Assembly (NCBI GenBank): GCA_965365655.1
Contig: CBDUCN010000015.1
Span: 1 to 31,189 of the forward strand
Direction: 5' to 3'
Source of the DNA: JBFHNV01 sp965365655
GTDB lineage: Bacteria; Pseudomonadota; Gammaproteobacteria; HK1
DNA length: 31,189 nt
The translations under genes were made by a program, and so were the position numbers. Under the pieces are notes generated by a model. It was not told the DNA's origin. It did no database searches and saw nothing but the letters and a program-made list of their open reading frames with translations. This document shows, piece by piece, positions 18,265-26,900 of this stretch (positions are counted from its first letter, which is position 1; every line of letters begins with the position of its first letter).

Positions 18265-18289
18265 GCGATGCGAGGACGCAGGAAGGACC

Positions 18290-21200
18290 ATGGCTGACCG
18301 ACGCCGAACCGATTCCTCGGACGGACGAGCGGCGACGAGCAGCGGTCCCGGCGACTTCTCCCGCCTGACGTTCGATCCCGCAAAGCACTACAGCGCCGTG
18401 CTGATGCAGCAGGGCCGCGTCCAGCTCGACGCCGACTGGAACGAGCAGGTCGACATCATCGCGCACCGGCTGCGCACCCAGGCGCTGGACGCGATCGGAT
18501 CGAGCGGCGCGCCCGCCGGCTCATCGGGCTTCGAGATCGTGCCGCGCACGGCGCTGCGCTTCGACGGCAGGAGCCAGTACCTGACCCTCGGCCACGCGCC
18601 GTGCGGGCTCTACGCCGCCGCGCCCGCGCTGATCCTGGAGCTCGACGTCAACCCGCGGCCCGGCGGCGCGGGCGGCGCGATCGCGTGCCGTTTCGACTGC
18701 GCTGCCGAAGGAGAGGCGCTTCGCTTCACGTGCCTGCTCGCGGTCGACGGCGACGGCGTGCTCGGCTTCCGCCGCGCCGCGGGCCGTGAGCTCAGGAGCG
18801 AACGTGCGATCCCGTTCGGGCGCTGGAGCCGGGTCGCGGTGAGCCACGACGGCGCGCGCTGCGAGCTGTTCGTCGACGGCCAGCCGGCGGGCTCGGTGGA
18901 CGAGGGGCTCGAGCCTGCGGGCGGGCGCAGCACCGGTGCGCTGTTCCTCGTCGGCCTCACGCAGCCCGGCGGCGGTTCGACCGGGGGATTCGACGGGAGC
19001 TGTCGCGAGATCGCGCTTCGCGACGGGTCTGCCCGCGGTGCGGGCGTCCGCGATGCGGGGGAGCTGCTGGGCCACTGGCGCTTCGACCGCGGCGGCGACG
19101 ACGTCGTGCTCGACCGCTCGCGGCACGCGAACCACGCGATCCTCGGCGGCGGCAAGTCGGCGGCCAGGCCCACCCTGGAGCTCGAGGACCTGCTGGTCAG
19201 CGCCGGGCGCTTCTACGTCGGCGGCCTGCTGTGCGAGAACGAGACGATGTCGTCGCTGGCGGCGCAGCCGTTCCTGCCGGGCGCGGCGCTGCCCGTGGAT
19301 CGCGGCGCCGGACGCACCTATCTCTTCTACCTCGACGCCTGGGAGCGTTTCGTGTCGCCGGCGCAGGACCCGGGCCTGCGCGAGCCCGCCCTCGGCGGTG
19401 CCGACACCGCCGCGCGCACCCAGGTCGTCGCGCAGGCGCGGTGGCTGCCGATCGACGGCGAGCCCGCCGCGCCCGCGAGCGCGCTGCGCGAATGGCGCGA
19501 GCTGGTGGCGGCGCACGTGCGCGGCGGCCGGCTCCTCGCGCGGCGCCCGGCGGCGTCGCCGGGAACGCCGGGCAACCATCTGTACCGGGTCGAGGTGCAC
19601 GGCGGTGACAGTTACGGCTGGCCGCGCGAGCAGAGCGCGGGGGCGCTCAGCGTCGAGATCGAGCGCGTGGACGCCGGCGCGAGGACGCTGCTCGTCGGCG
19701 CCGATGCGGGTCGCGCCGAGCCGTTGTGCGCCGGTGACTGGGTCGAGATCTGGAGCGCCGAGACCGACGCGCGATCCGAGCCCGGGCTGCTGGCCCGCGT
19801 CGAGGCCGTCGACGCGGCCGCGCGCAGCGTGACGCTGGCCGAGCCGCCGCACGCGCTGGACGGTCACCACGCGATCCGGCTTCGCCGCATCGGCGTGCTC
19901 AAGTGGTCGCGCGTGAACGGATCGGCGGCGCTGCCGATCAACCACCTCGAGCGCGGTGCCGGCACGGCGACGCTCGGCCTGCTGGGCGGCGGCGCATTGC
20001 CCGTGCGCGCGGGCGACTGGGTCGAGATCGTCGACGACGGGCTCATCCTCGCCGGCGTGGTGCCGCCGCTGGTGCGGGCGACGCACGTGGACGACGTCAG
20101 CCGTGCGGTGAGCTTCGACCCGGCGCCGGTGCGCGACGCCGGCGCGCGCCCCGAGCTGCACCCGATCCTGCGCGCGTGGGACGGCGTCGTGCCGCTCGCG
20201 GCCGATCGCTGGCTCACGCTCGAGCACGGCATCGAGATCCGGCTCGACGGCGGCGGCCACCGCGCCGGCGACTGCTGGAGCTTCGCATCGCGCGCCGACA
20301 GCGGCGCGATCGAGTGGCCCGCCGACGCGACCGGCCGGCCCGTCGCGCGCACCGCGCAGGGCGTGCAGCACCACCTCAGCCCGCTGGCCGTGCTGCGCTT
20401 CGACGAGTGGGGGTTCGAGCTGCGCGACAGCCGCCCGGTGTTCCAGCCGCTGTCTGCGGGCGCCGTCAGCAAGGCCGGCGATCGCATGCACGGGCCCCTC
20501 GAGATCCGGCCCGAGGCCGGCGCCGCGGCGGGCGGCGACGCGCCCGCGCTGGTCGTGTCCGGCGCGGCGCAGGCCGGCACGCTGCTCGGGCCCCTGGGGT
20601 CGCCGGGCGCGGTCAGCACCTTCAACCTCGCGCCCCACGCGGTGACGTCCTCGCGGATCGCCCCCGACGTCGGCACCGTGCCCCCGGGCTACGCGATCCT
20701 GGGCACGAGCGCGGCACCGCCGCCCGGGTACGAGTACACGGGCTGCGCGCTGGCGATGGCCGGCCCGGACCCGCAGTGGATCCCGCGGGTCGAGCTGCCG
20801 GTCGGCGAGGAGCCCGACGAGCTGCACAGCGTCGCGGTCGCGGGCCGGGTGTACACCTTCTCGAGCAGCGGCCGGGCATGGGTCTATGACCCGGCGTCCG
20901 GCGCCATCGAGGAAGGGCCGCTGATGCTCGAGCCGCGCGCGCGCTTCGCCGCCGGCGCGGCGCTCGGCAAGGTCTACCTCGTCGGCGGCGTCGACCGGCA
21001 CGGCGCGAAGGTGGCCGCGACGCTGGAGTACGACCCGCAGGCCGAGGCGTGGTCGTGGCGCCGGCCGATGCCGACGCCGCGCTGCGACGTCGCGCTGGCC
21101 GAGGCCGGCGGTCGGCTGCACGCGCTCGGCGGGCTGCGGGACCTGCTGTTCGCCGAGGTCGTCAGCCGGCGCAACGAGGCCTATGACCCGGCGGCCGACA

Positions 21201-21736
21201 GCTGGGTGCGGCGTCGCCCGATGCCGACGGCGCGCTACGCGCTGGGCGCGGCCGGGGGCGACAGCGTGTTCGCGTTCGGCGGGCGTCGCCGCTGGTTCCT
21301 GCGCTGGCTCGGGCGCGCGATCTGCTCCGTGAACGAGGAGTACCAGCCCGCCGTCGACCGCTGGGCCGCGAGGCCCGGCGCGATGCCGGCGCCGCGCAGC
21401 GACGGCGGCGTGGCCGCGATCGGTGACGCGATCTTCGTCGTCGGCGGCAGCAGCCTGTTCGGCTGGACCGCCGACGCGACCCGCTTCACGCCGCGCGCGG
21501 ACCGCTGGGAGCCGGGCAAGCCGCTGCCGCTGCCGTCGGTGTCGCCGGGCGTGGCCGCTGTCGACGGGCGGCTCATCGTGCACTCGGCGCAGCCCGGCCG
21601 CGGCGTGCTCGAGGTCCACGAGTGCCAGATCGCGTGGAACTTCCACGTGCACCGCAAGACCGCCGGGCCCGGCGGCGACCTCGAGCCACGCATCGAGGCG
21701 CCGGCGCTGCGCCCGGTGCCCGCCGAGGAGGCGTAG
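18290..21736 (+). CDS. Composite tail-fibre-like protein: DUF6519, LamG, fibre motif and Kelch propeller
   Basis: The ATG at 18290 has a good Shine-Dalgarno (GGAAGGA, about 18281-18287) in a 25-bp gap, the first true gap after a chain of overlaps. The 1,148 residues contain, in order: a DUF6519-type motif (residues 21-60: GDFSRLTFDPAKHYSAVLMQ, QGRVQLDADWNEQVDI); a LamG/concanavalin-like domain (about 82-258; FGRWSRVAVSHDGARCELFV); a long central region; a tail-fibre-type segment AVSKAGDRMHGPLEI (about 724-740); a hinge YAILGTSAAPPPGYEYTG; and about six Kelch repeats (844-1105, for example VYLVGGVDRHGAK and LEYDPQAEAW). LamG and Kelch folds are common adhesion modules, so a receptor-binding or surface-contact role is plausible but inferred. 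Confidence 0.85.
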   Translation: MADRRRTDSSDGRAATSSGPGDFSRLTFDPAKHYSAVLMQQGRVQLDADWNEQVDIIAHRLRTQALDAIGSSGAPAGSSGFEIVPRTALRFDGRSQYLTLGHAPCGLYAAAPALILELDVNPRPGGAGGAIACRFDCAAEGEALRFTCLLAVDGDGVLGFRRAAGRELRSERAIPFGRWSRVAVSHDGARCELFVDGQPAGSVDEGLEPAGGRSTGALFLVGLTQPGGGSTGGFDGSCREIALRDGSARGAGVRDAGELLGHWRFDRGGDDVVLDRSRHANHAILGGGKSAARPTLELEDLLVSAGRFYVGGLLCENETMSSLAAQPFLPGAALPVDRGAGRTYLFYLDAWERFVSPAQDPGLREPALGGADTAARTQVVAQARWLPIDGEPAAPASALREWRELVAAHVRGGRLLARRPAASPGTPGNHLYRVEVHGGDSYGWPREQSAGALSVEIERVDAGARTLLVGADAGRAEPLCAGDWVEIWSAETDARSEPGLLARVEAVDAAARSVTLAEPPHALDGHHAIRLRRIGVLKWSRVNGSAALPINHLERGAGTATLGLLGGGALPVRAGDWVEIVDDGLILAGVVPPLVRATHVDDVSRAVSFDPAPVRDAGARPELHPILRAWDGVVPLAADRWLTLEHGIEIRLDGGGHRAGDCWSFASRADSGAIEWPADATGRPVARTAQGVQHHLSPLAVLRFDEWGFELRDSRPVFQPLSAGAVSKAGDRMHGPLEIRPEAGAAAGGDAPALVVSGAAQAGTLLGPLGSPGAVSTFNLAPHAVTSSRIAPDVGTVPPGYAILGTSAAPPPGYEYTGCALAMAGPDPQWIPRVELPVGEEPDELHSVAVAGRVYTFSSSGRAWVYDPASGAIEEGPLMLEPRARFAAGAALGKVYLVGGVDRHGAKVAATLEYDPQAEAWSWRRPMPTPRCDVALAEAGGRLHALGGLRDLLFAEVVSRRNEAYDPAADSWVRRRPMPTARYALGAAGGDSVFAFGGRRRWFLRWLGRAICSVNEEYQPAVDRWAARPGAMPAPRSDGGVAAIGDAIFVVGGSSLFGWTADATRFTPRADRWEPGKPLPLPSVSPGVAAVDGRLIVHSAQPGRGVLEVHECQIAWNFHVHRKTAGPGGDLEPRIEAPALRPVPAEEA

Positions 21737-21738
21737 CC

Positions 21739-22125
21739 GTGGGCAGCCCGGCGGCCCGCGTCGGCGACCAGGTCCTGCAGGACGCGCCGCACTGCCACGC
21801 GCCGATCCACCCGCCGGCGCCGGTGCCGACGCCGGTGCCGCACCCGGCGGTGCCGCTGGCCATCATCAAGGGCGCGCCGAACGTGCTGATCGGCGGCCAG
21901 CCCGCCGCCCGCGTCTCCGACACCACGGCGCCGTGCTCGATGCCCGGCTGCGTGCCCGGCGGCCCGGGCGTGGTCTCCAAGGGCTCCGCGACGGTGATGA
22001 TCGGCGGGCTGCCGGCGGCGCGCGTGAACGACATGACGGCGCACGCGAGCTGCGTCGCGCCGATCCCGAGCCCCGTGGGCAAGATCCTGCCTCCGGGTTG
22101 CCCGACCGTGCTGATCGGGGGCTGA
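21739..22125 (+). CDS. PAAR-domain spike-tip protein (Afp10-like)
   Basis: The 128-residue protein starts at GTG 21739, two bases after the preceding TAG. PAAR repeats are visible: MGSPAARVGDQVLQD at the N-terminus, NVLIGGQPAARVSDTTAPCS in the middle, TVMIGGLPAARVNDMTAHAS later, and a final PTVLIGG. His and Cys residues (HCH near residue 17, then CSMPGC, and later C residues) are candidates for the metal site. The Pro-rich insertion PPAPVPTPVPHPAVP is common in these tips. The protein would form the cone on the gp5-like spike. No effector domain is fused to it. Confidence 0.93.
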   Translation: MGSPAARVGDQVLQDAPHCHAPIHPPAPVPTPVPHPAVPLAIIKGAPNVLIGGQPAARVSDTTAPCSMPGCVPGGPGVVSKGSATVMIGGLPAARVNDMTAHASCVAPIPSPVGKILPPGCPTVLIGG

Positions 22126-22148
22126 GGGCGCCCGGGGCCGCGACGCGG

Positions 22149-23255
22149 GTGCGCCCATCCTGCCTGCAGAGCCTGGCGCCGGTGTGCCCGGTGTGCCGCG
22201 GCGCCGGCGACGGGCGCCGTGTCGAGCTCGCGTGGTCGCGCGAGGAGGACGCGGGCCACGTCATCCAGGGGATACTGCGCTGCACCGGGGCGGACTGCCT
22301 GAGCGAGTACCCGATCGTCGACGGCATCCCGCTGCTCGTGCGCAACCTCCGCGAGCACGTCGCGCGCGACATCGGCCACATCCAGGCGCGTGACGATCTG
22401 TGCGCCGAGATCGAGAGCGTGCTCGGTGACTGCTGCGGCCCGGGCTCGCCGTTCGACACCACGCGCCAGCAGCTGAGCGGATACGCGTGGGACCACTGGG
22501 CCGACCTCGACCCGGAGGAATCCGCGGCCGACCCGGCGTGGGCCCCGGGCGGCGCGGTGCGGCTGCTCGACGAGGCGCTCGCGCGCGCCGGACCGCTGCC
22601 CGACGGCCCGCTGCTCGACGCGGGCTGTGCGACCGGTCGCGTGGCCTTCTCCCTCGCCGCGCGCTTCGACGGCCCGGTGCTGGGCGTCGACCTCAACGTC
22701 GCGATGCTGCGCGTCGCCGGCGGGGCGCTGCGCGACGCACGGGTGCGCTACCCGCGCCGGCGGGTCGGCCTGGTCTACGACCGGCGGGAGTTCCCGGTCG
22801 CGCTGCCGGGCGCGGAGCGGGTCGACTTCTGGGCCTGCGACGCCGCCGACCTGCCGTTTCGCGACGCGACCTTCGCCGCGATCGCGGGGCTCAACCTGCT
22901 CGACTCGGTGCACTCGCCCGCCGACGTGCTCGCGAGCGTCGCGCGCTGCCTGATGCCGGGCGGCAAGGCGCTGCTGGCGTGCCCGTACGACTGGTCGCCG
23001 GGCGCGACCGCCGTCGAGGCGTGGGTCGGCGGTCACTCGCAGCGCGGCGAGCACCGCGGGGCGGCCGAGCCGGTGCTGCGGGCGCTGCTCACCGCGGGCG
23101 CGCACCCGGCGTCGATCGGCGGCCTGCGCATCGTCGCCGAGGCGCCGGCGGTGCCGTGGCGCGTGCGGCTGCACGAGCGCGCCGCGGTCGACTACCGCAC
23201 GCACCTGCTGGTGGTGGAGAAGGTGGGCGGCGGCGCGCCGTCGCGGCGCGTGTAG
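22149..23255 (+). CDS. Trm112-like zinc ribbon fused to SAM-dependent methyltransferase
   Basis: The start is taken as GTG 22149, 23 bp after the PAAR stop; no strong ribosome binding site is visible, so the start is uncertain. This gives 368 residues. The N-terminus has a zinc-ribbon pattern, CPVC at 13-16 and CTGADC at 45-50, followed by SEYPIVDGIPLLV, the signature of Trm112/UPF0434-type domains. A class I methyltransferase follows, with SAM motif I LLDAGCATG (from 155), an acidic post-motif VLGVDLNVAML, and ACDAADLPFRDATFAAIAGL. Its substrate is unknown. It sits as the last gene in the CIS operon on the same strand. It could modify a CIS part or act on an unrelated small molecule. Confidence 0.82.
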   Translation: MRPSCLQSLAPVCPVCRGAGDGRRVELAWSREEDAGHVIQGILRCTGADCLSEYPIVDGIPLLVRNLREHVARDIGHIQARDDLCAEIESVLGDCCGPGSPFDTTRQQLSGYAWDHWADLDPEESAADPAWAPGGAVRLLDEALARAGPLPDGPLLDAGCATGRVAFSLAARFDGPVLGVDLNVAMLRVAGGALRDARVRYPRRRVGLVYDRREFPVALPGAERVDFWACDAADLPFRDATFAAIAGLNLLDSVHSPADVLASVARCLMPGGKALLACPYDWSPGATAVEAWVGGHSQRGEHRGAAEPVLRALLTAGAHPASIGGLRIVAEAPAVPWRVRLHERAAVDYRTHLLVVEKVGGGAPSRRV

Positions 23256-23292
23256 CGCAATCGCGCACGCTTCTTTAGGCTTGCCTGACGAC

Positions 23293-23297
23293 GGAGG
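23293..23297 (+). promoter_or_regulatory. Ribosome binding site deciding the DUF4157 start
   Basis: GGAGG at 23293-23297 lies 5 bases before ATG 23303. It selects this ATG over the in-frame GTG at 23297, which overlaps the site itself. Confidence 0.75.
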
Positions 23298-23302
23298 TGC
23301 GA

Positions 23303-23860
23303 ATGGCCGACAGGACTTCGACGCGGCGTCCCGCGCGCGGGACGGCCGCGCAGGCGCCGGACAGCCGCGCGGCGGCGCGCGGATTCGCGCCGGCGCCGCT
23401 GGCCGCGCCCCCCGGCGGCGCGCCCGGCGTGTCGCCGGCGACGCACGACTTCGGCCGGCTTCCGGTCCTGGACCCGGCCGGCGCTCCCGTCCAGGGCGTG
23501 CTGCAGGCCCGGGAGGCCGCCGGCGGCGCGCCGGGCAGGAACCGCACCGGCCTGCCCGACCGCCTGAAATCCGGCCTCGAGAACCTGTCGGGGATGGACC
23601 TGTCCGGCGTGCGCGTGCACCGCAACTCGAGCGCGCCGCAGCGGGTGCAGGCGCTCGCGTACACGCAGGGCAGCGACATCCACGTCGCGCCCGGCCAGGA
23701 CCGCCACCTCGCGCATGAGGGCTGGCACGCGGTGCAGCAGATGGAGGGGCGCGTGCGGCCGACGACCCGTGCCAACGGGGTCGCGATCAACGACGACGCG
23801 GGCCTCGAGCGGGAGGCCGACGAGATGGGCAGGAAGGCGCTGCAGGGCAAGTCCGGCTGA
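23303..23860 (+). CDS. Stand-alone DUF4157 metallopeptidase-like protein (eCIS cargo leader family)
   Basis: The 185-residue protein starts at ATG 23303 with the strong GGAGG noted separately. Residues 1-90 are Ala/Pro/Arg-rich and disordered. From about 95 the DUF4157 domain appears: LKSGLENLSGMDLSGVRVHR, a core near YTQGSDIHVAPG, then the zincin motif HEGWHAVQQ and EREADEMG near the C-terminus. DUF4157 is known as the N-terminal domain of many eCIS-associated toxins and is used as an eCIS marker. Here nothing follows the domain; the protein stops 10 residues after EREADEMG. The middle of HExxH is Gly-Trp rather than the more usual Leu-Thr type. It may be an orphan leader or protease, or a cargo whose toxin is encoded elsewhere. 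Confidence 0.88.
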   Translation: MADRTSTRRPARGTAAQAPDSRAAARGFAPAPLAAPPGGAPGVSPATHDFGRLPVLDPAGAPVQGVLQAREAAGGAPGRNRTGLPDRLKSGLENLSGMDLSGVRVHRNSSAPQRVQALAYTQGSDIHVAPGQDRHLAHEGWHAVQQMEGRVRPTTRANGVAINDDAGLEREADEMGRKALQGKSG

Positions 23861-23927
23861 GCGTGCGCTGACCGCGCACGGCCGGCGCGTGCCCGCGCCG
23901 CCGCGCGCGGCGCGACCGGCCCCGCGC
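23861..23927. terminator. Convergent intergenic hairpins, possible bidirectional terminator
   Basis: This 67-bp gap separates two convergent genes. A perfect 7-bp stem (CGTGCGC/GCGCACG, 23862-23880, 5-base loop) is followed by a second 7-bp stem (CGCGCCG/CGGCGCG, 23894-23914), flanked by GCCGG and CCGGC. There is no T tract on either strand, so it is not a classical intrinsic terminator, and GC-rich DNA forms such stems by chance more easily. Confidence 0.35.
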
Positions 23928-26900
23928 TCAGCCCGGTGCGGCTCGCGCCGCCGGCGCCCGGTCGCCGCCCGCGGCACGCGCGGCGCGCTCGGGCTGCGTC
24001 GCGCCCGGCGCGGCGCGGGTCGCGCGCTCGGGCGGCGCCGCGAACGCGGGGAAGTCGGGCAGCTCGACGGCCTTCCCGCCGTCGGGGTCGAGCAGCACGA
24101 TGCGCAGGTACAGGCGCGCCATGCGCTCCTCCGACGGCTCCGCGTCGGTGGCCGTGAGCACGCTCAGGCGCAGCGTCTCGGGCTGCAGGTCCCGCAGCGC
24201 CGGGAAATCCGACGTCGGAGGGCGGTGGTCCACGAGCAGCCGGATCAGGGACCACGGGTCCGGGTAGTCGAAGCGCAGCGACTTGCCGTGGACGTGCGCC
24301 CGCTCCGCCGGCGCCGCCGCCACCGGTGAGTAGGCCGAGCCGCTCGCCCAGTCCACGCCGAGGCTCACCGGCATGCCGTACACCCAGCGTGCGGCGGGCG
24401 TCCTCTCCTTGTCCTCGCCGGGGTCTGCCGTGGAGCCGGACGACAGCAGGTCGACGCGCTGCCCGCCGATGTCCAGGCGCCAGCGGATGACCTGGTCGGC
24501 CCCCTCCTCGACGTGGCGCAGCACGCGGAAGCGGACGTCGAGATCGAAGACCGGGCGGTCGCCGGTCGCGTCGGGCGACAGGAAGCGGGCGAAGAACCCG
24601 CGCACCGCGTCCATCCGTTCCATGAACGCGAGCGCCTCGTCGCGCCGATCCCCGAAGCGCTCGCTCGGGTCCGGCACGCGCCGGATCAGGGTCAGCGCCT
24701 GCTCGAAGTCCGCGTCGAAGAAGTCGCGGATCGCGGCCGGCGACGCCGCCGCGGCCATCGCGGCCGGCGCGAACGGGAAGCTTCCGGCGAGGTCGCGGTT
24801 GAAGCGCCGGGCGATCGCGACGTAGCGCGCGTAACCCTGCTCGTCGGCGAGCGCGCGGCAGCGATCGATTAGCTGCGTGCTCAGCGACTCGCGCCGGGCG
24901 CGGAAGAAGCCGCCGCCGGACCCGGGCGTCGCGTCCGGCGAGGCCGGGTCGAAGCAGGTCGCGAGCACGACCTCGCCGAGGCGGGTCGCGATCAGGGACT
25001 CCAGCGCGGCGACGGCATTGCCGGCGACCTTGTTGGCATGGTCCGCGAGGTCCGCGGAGATGCGTTGCCAGCGCGTGACGTCGGGCGCCGCCGCGCCGAT
25101 CGGCGCGGCGCCTTCCTTCGCGAGCAGCGTGAGCACCGGCGTCGCGTAGCTGTTCGCGAGGTGGGCGACGATCTCGCGCTGGCGATCCAGGTAGTCGGCG
25201 AGCTGATCCGCGCCGGCCACCCCGAACGCGCGCTGCGCGGGCGGCTGCTCGCCGTCCCACCACGCGAAGCCGGGCTCCACGCTGCGGTAGGGCGCGTAGT
25301 GCGAGAGCAGCGAGCTGACGCGCGAGAGGATCGCGAGCCGCTGCCGGTGAAGCACGCGCGCGAGCTTCGCCTCGTCGTCCTCGAGGCCCAGGCGCCGCAG
25401 CGCGTCGCGCACCCGGTCTAGCGTCCCGGCGAGCGCGGACAGGTTCTGCACCTGGCCGGCCACGATCTCCTCGAGGATGCCGGGGGCGTACACGTCGGGC
25501 AGCGGCGAGAAGGACTGCGCCTCGGCGATCAGGGAGCGCAGGCGCAGCGCGAGGCCGTCGCGCGTGACGCGTCCTTCGCTGTCGCGCAGCGGCGCGGGCA
25601 GCTCGGTGAGCTCCGCCCGCTCGAGCAGCGCGTCGACGTCGCCGGGAAAGTCCTGCCACGCGCCGAAGATGTCGACGGCCTCGGCGAGCGGGGCCGCGTT
25701 CCAGGTCAGGACGGTGCTTGCCGGCCAGTCCTCGCGAAGGATCGCCGCGGGCCGGTCCTCGCGCATGAACGGCTGCTGCAGCACCAGGCGCAGCGTCTGC
25801 AGCGTCTCCTCGGCCTCGGGCGTCAGCCGCGCCCGGCCCTCCGTGACGACGATCGGGGATCCGAGCCGGCCGGCGTCGAGGGCGTCGATCCGCGCGCGCA
25901 GGCCCGCGAAGCCGTCGAGCACCCGCGCCTTGATCTCGCGTGCGATCGCCGGTCCCAGGAAGCTCGATTCGTGAATGCGCCGCAGCGCCTCGTCGAAGCC
26001 GGGGCCGAGGTCCAGCCGGTCGGCGAACATCCACTGCACCTGGGGACGCTCGAGGTCCCGCGCGGCGCTGCTCAGGCGGTGGTACAGACGGCGATACGCC
26101 TCTGCGTCGGCCGGGGCTCGCAGCGGCCAGTGCCCGTCGAGGTCGGCGCTCGCCGCGGCGAGCGCCGCGACGACGGGGTTGGACTCGAACAGCGCGGTGT
26201 CCAGGCGCTGCACCAGCGCCAGCACGTGATCGCGGATGCGCGCGTCGAAGTCGTGCTGCCGGTAGTCGAACGGCGTCGTCGCGCTCGCCTGCAGCACGCG
26301 CGCGTACGTGTCCGCCGCCGCGGCGCGCGGGCGAAGGGTGCGTCCCAGCAGCTCGTTGGCGAGGGCGTTGAACTCGGCCAGCACCTGCGCGGGCGGGATC
26401 GCGCCGCGCGACGCGACGCGCTGGTAGCGCGCGATCAGGGCTTCCAGGTCGGACAGGTCGCGCGTGTACCGCTCGAGTGCGCGTAACGCCGGATCGCTGC
26501 GCGCGTCGGCGACGCTCGCGTCGCGCGGCGCCGCCGGCGGCAGCGTGCGCGACGCGAGCGCGTCGGTGCGCGTGGCGAGCACCGCGCGCATCGCCGGAAA
26601 GACCACGCGATCGAAGCCGGCGCGCACGGACTGCTCCACCCGCGCGGGCAGCGGGCTGAGCCAGGAGCTCGGCAGCAGCGCGGTGCGCAGGCGAAAGCCC
26701 TGCACCCCGGACGCCGTGTCGAGCAGCTCCCTCGCGGTCGGCTCCAGGGACGCCGCGCGCCCGGCGAGCCCGCTGTCGTTCGCCGCGTCGGCGCGGGCAA
26801 TGGCGCCCGCGATGCGCTCCATCGCCGGCGCGAGCTGTGAGACGCGGGCCTCCACCGGTGCCGGCGCCCGCCACAGCTGTGCGCCCACCCACGCGAGCGC

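Noticed and set aside
18521..21652. 1,043-codon minus-strand frame opposite the fibre-like gene
   Set aside because: Antisense of a GC-rich gene with no recognisable motif.
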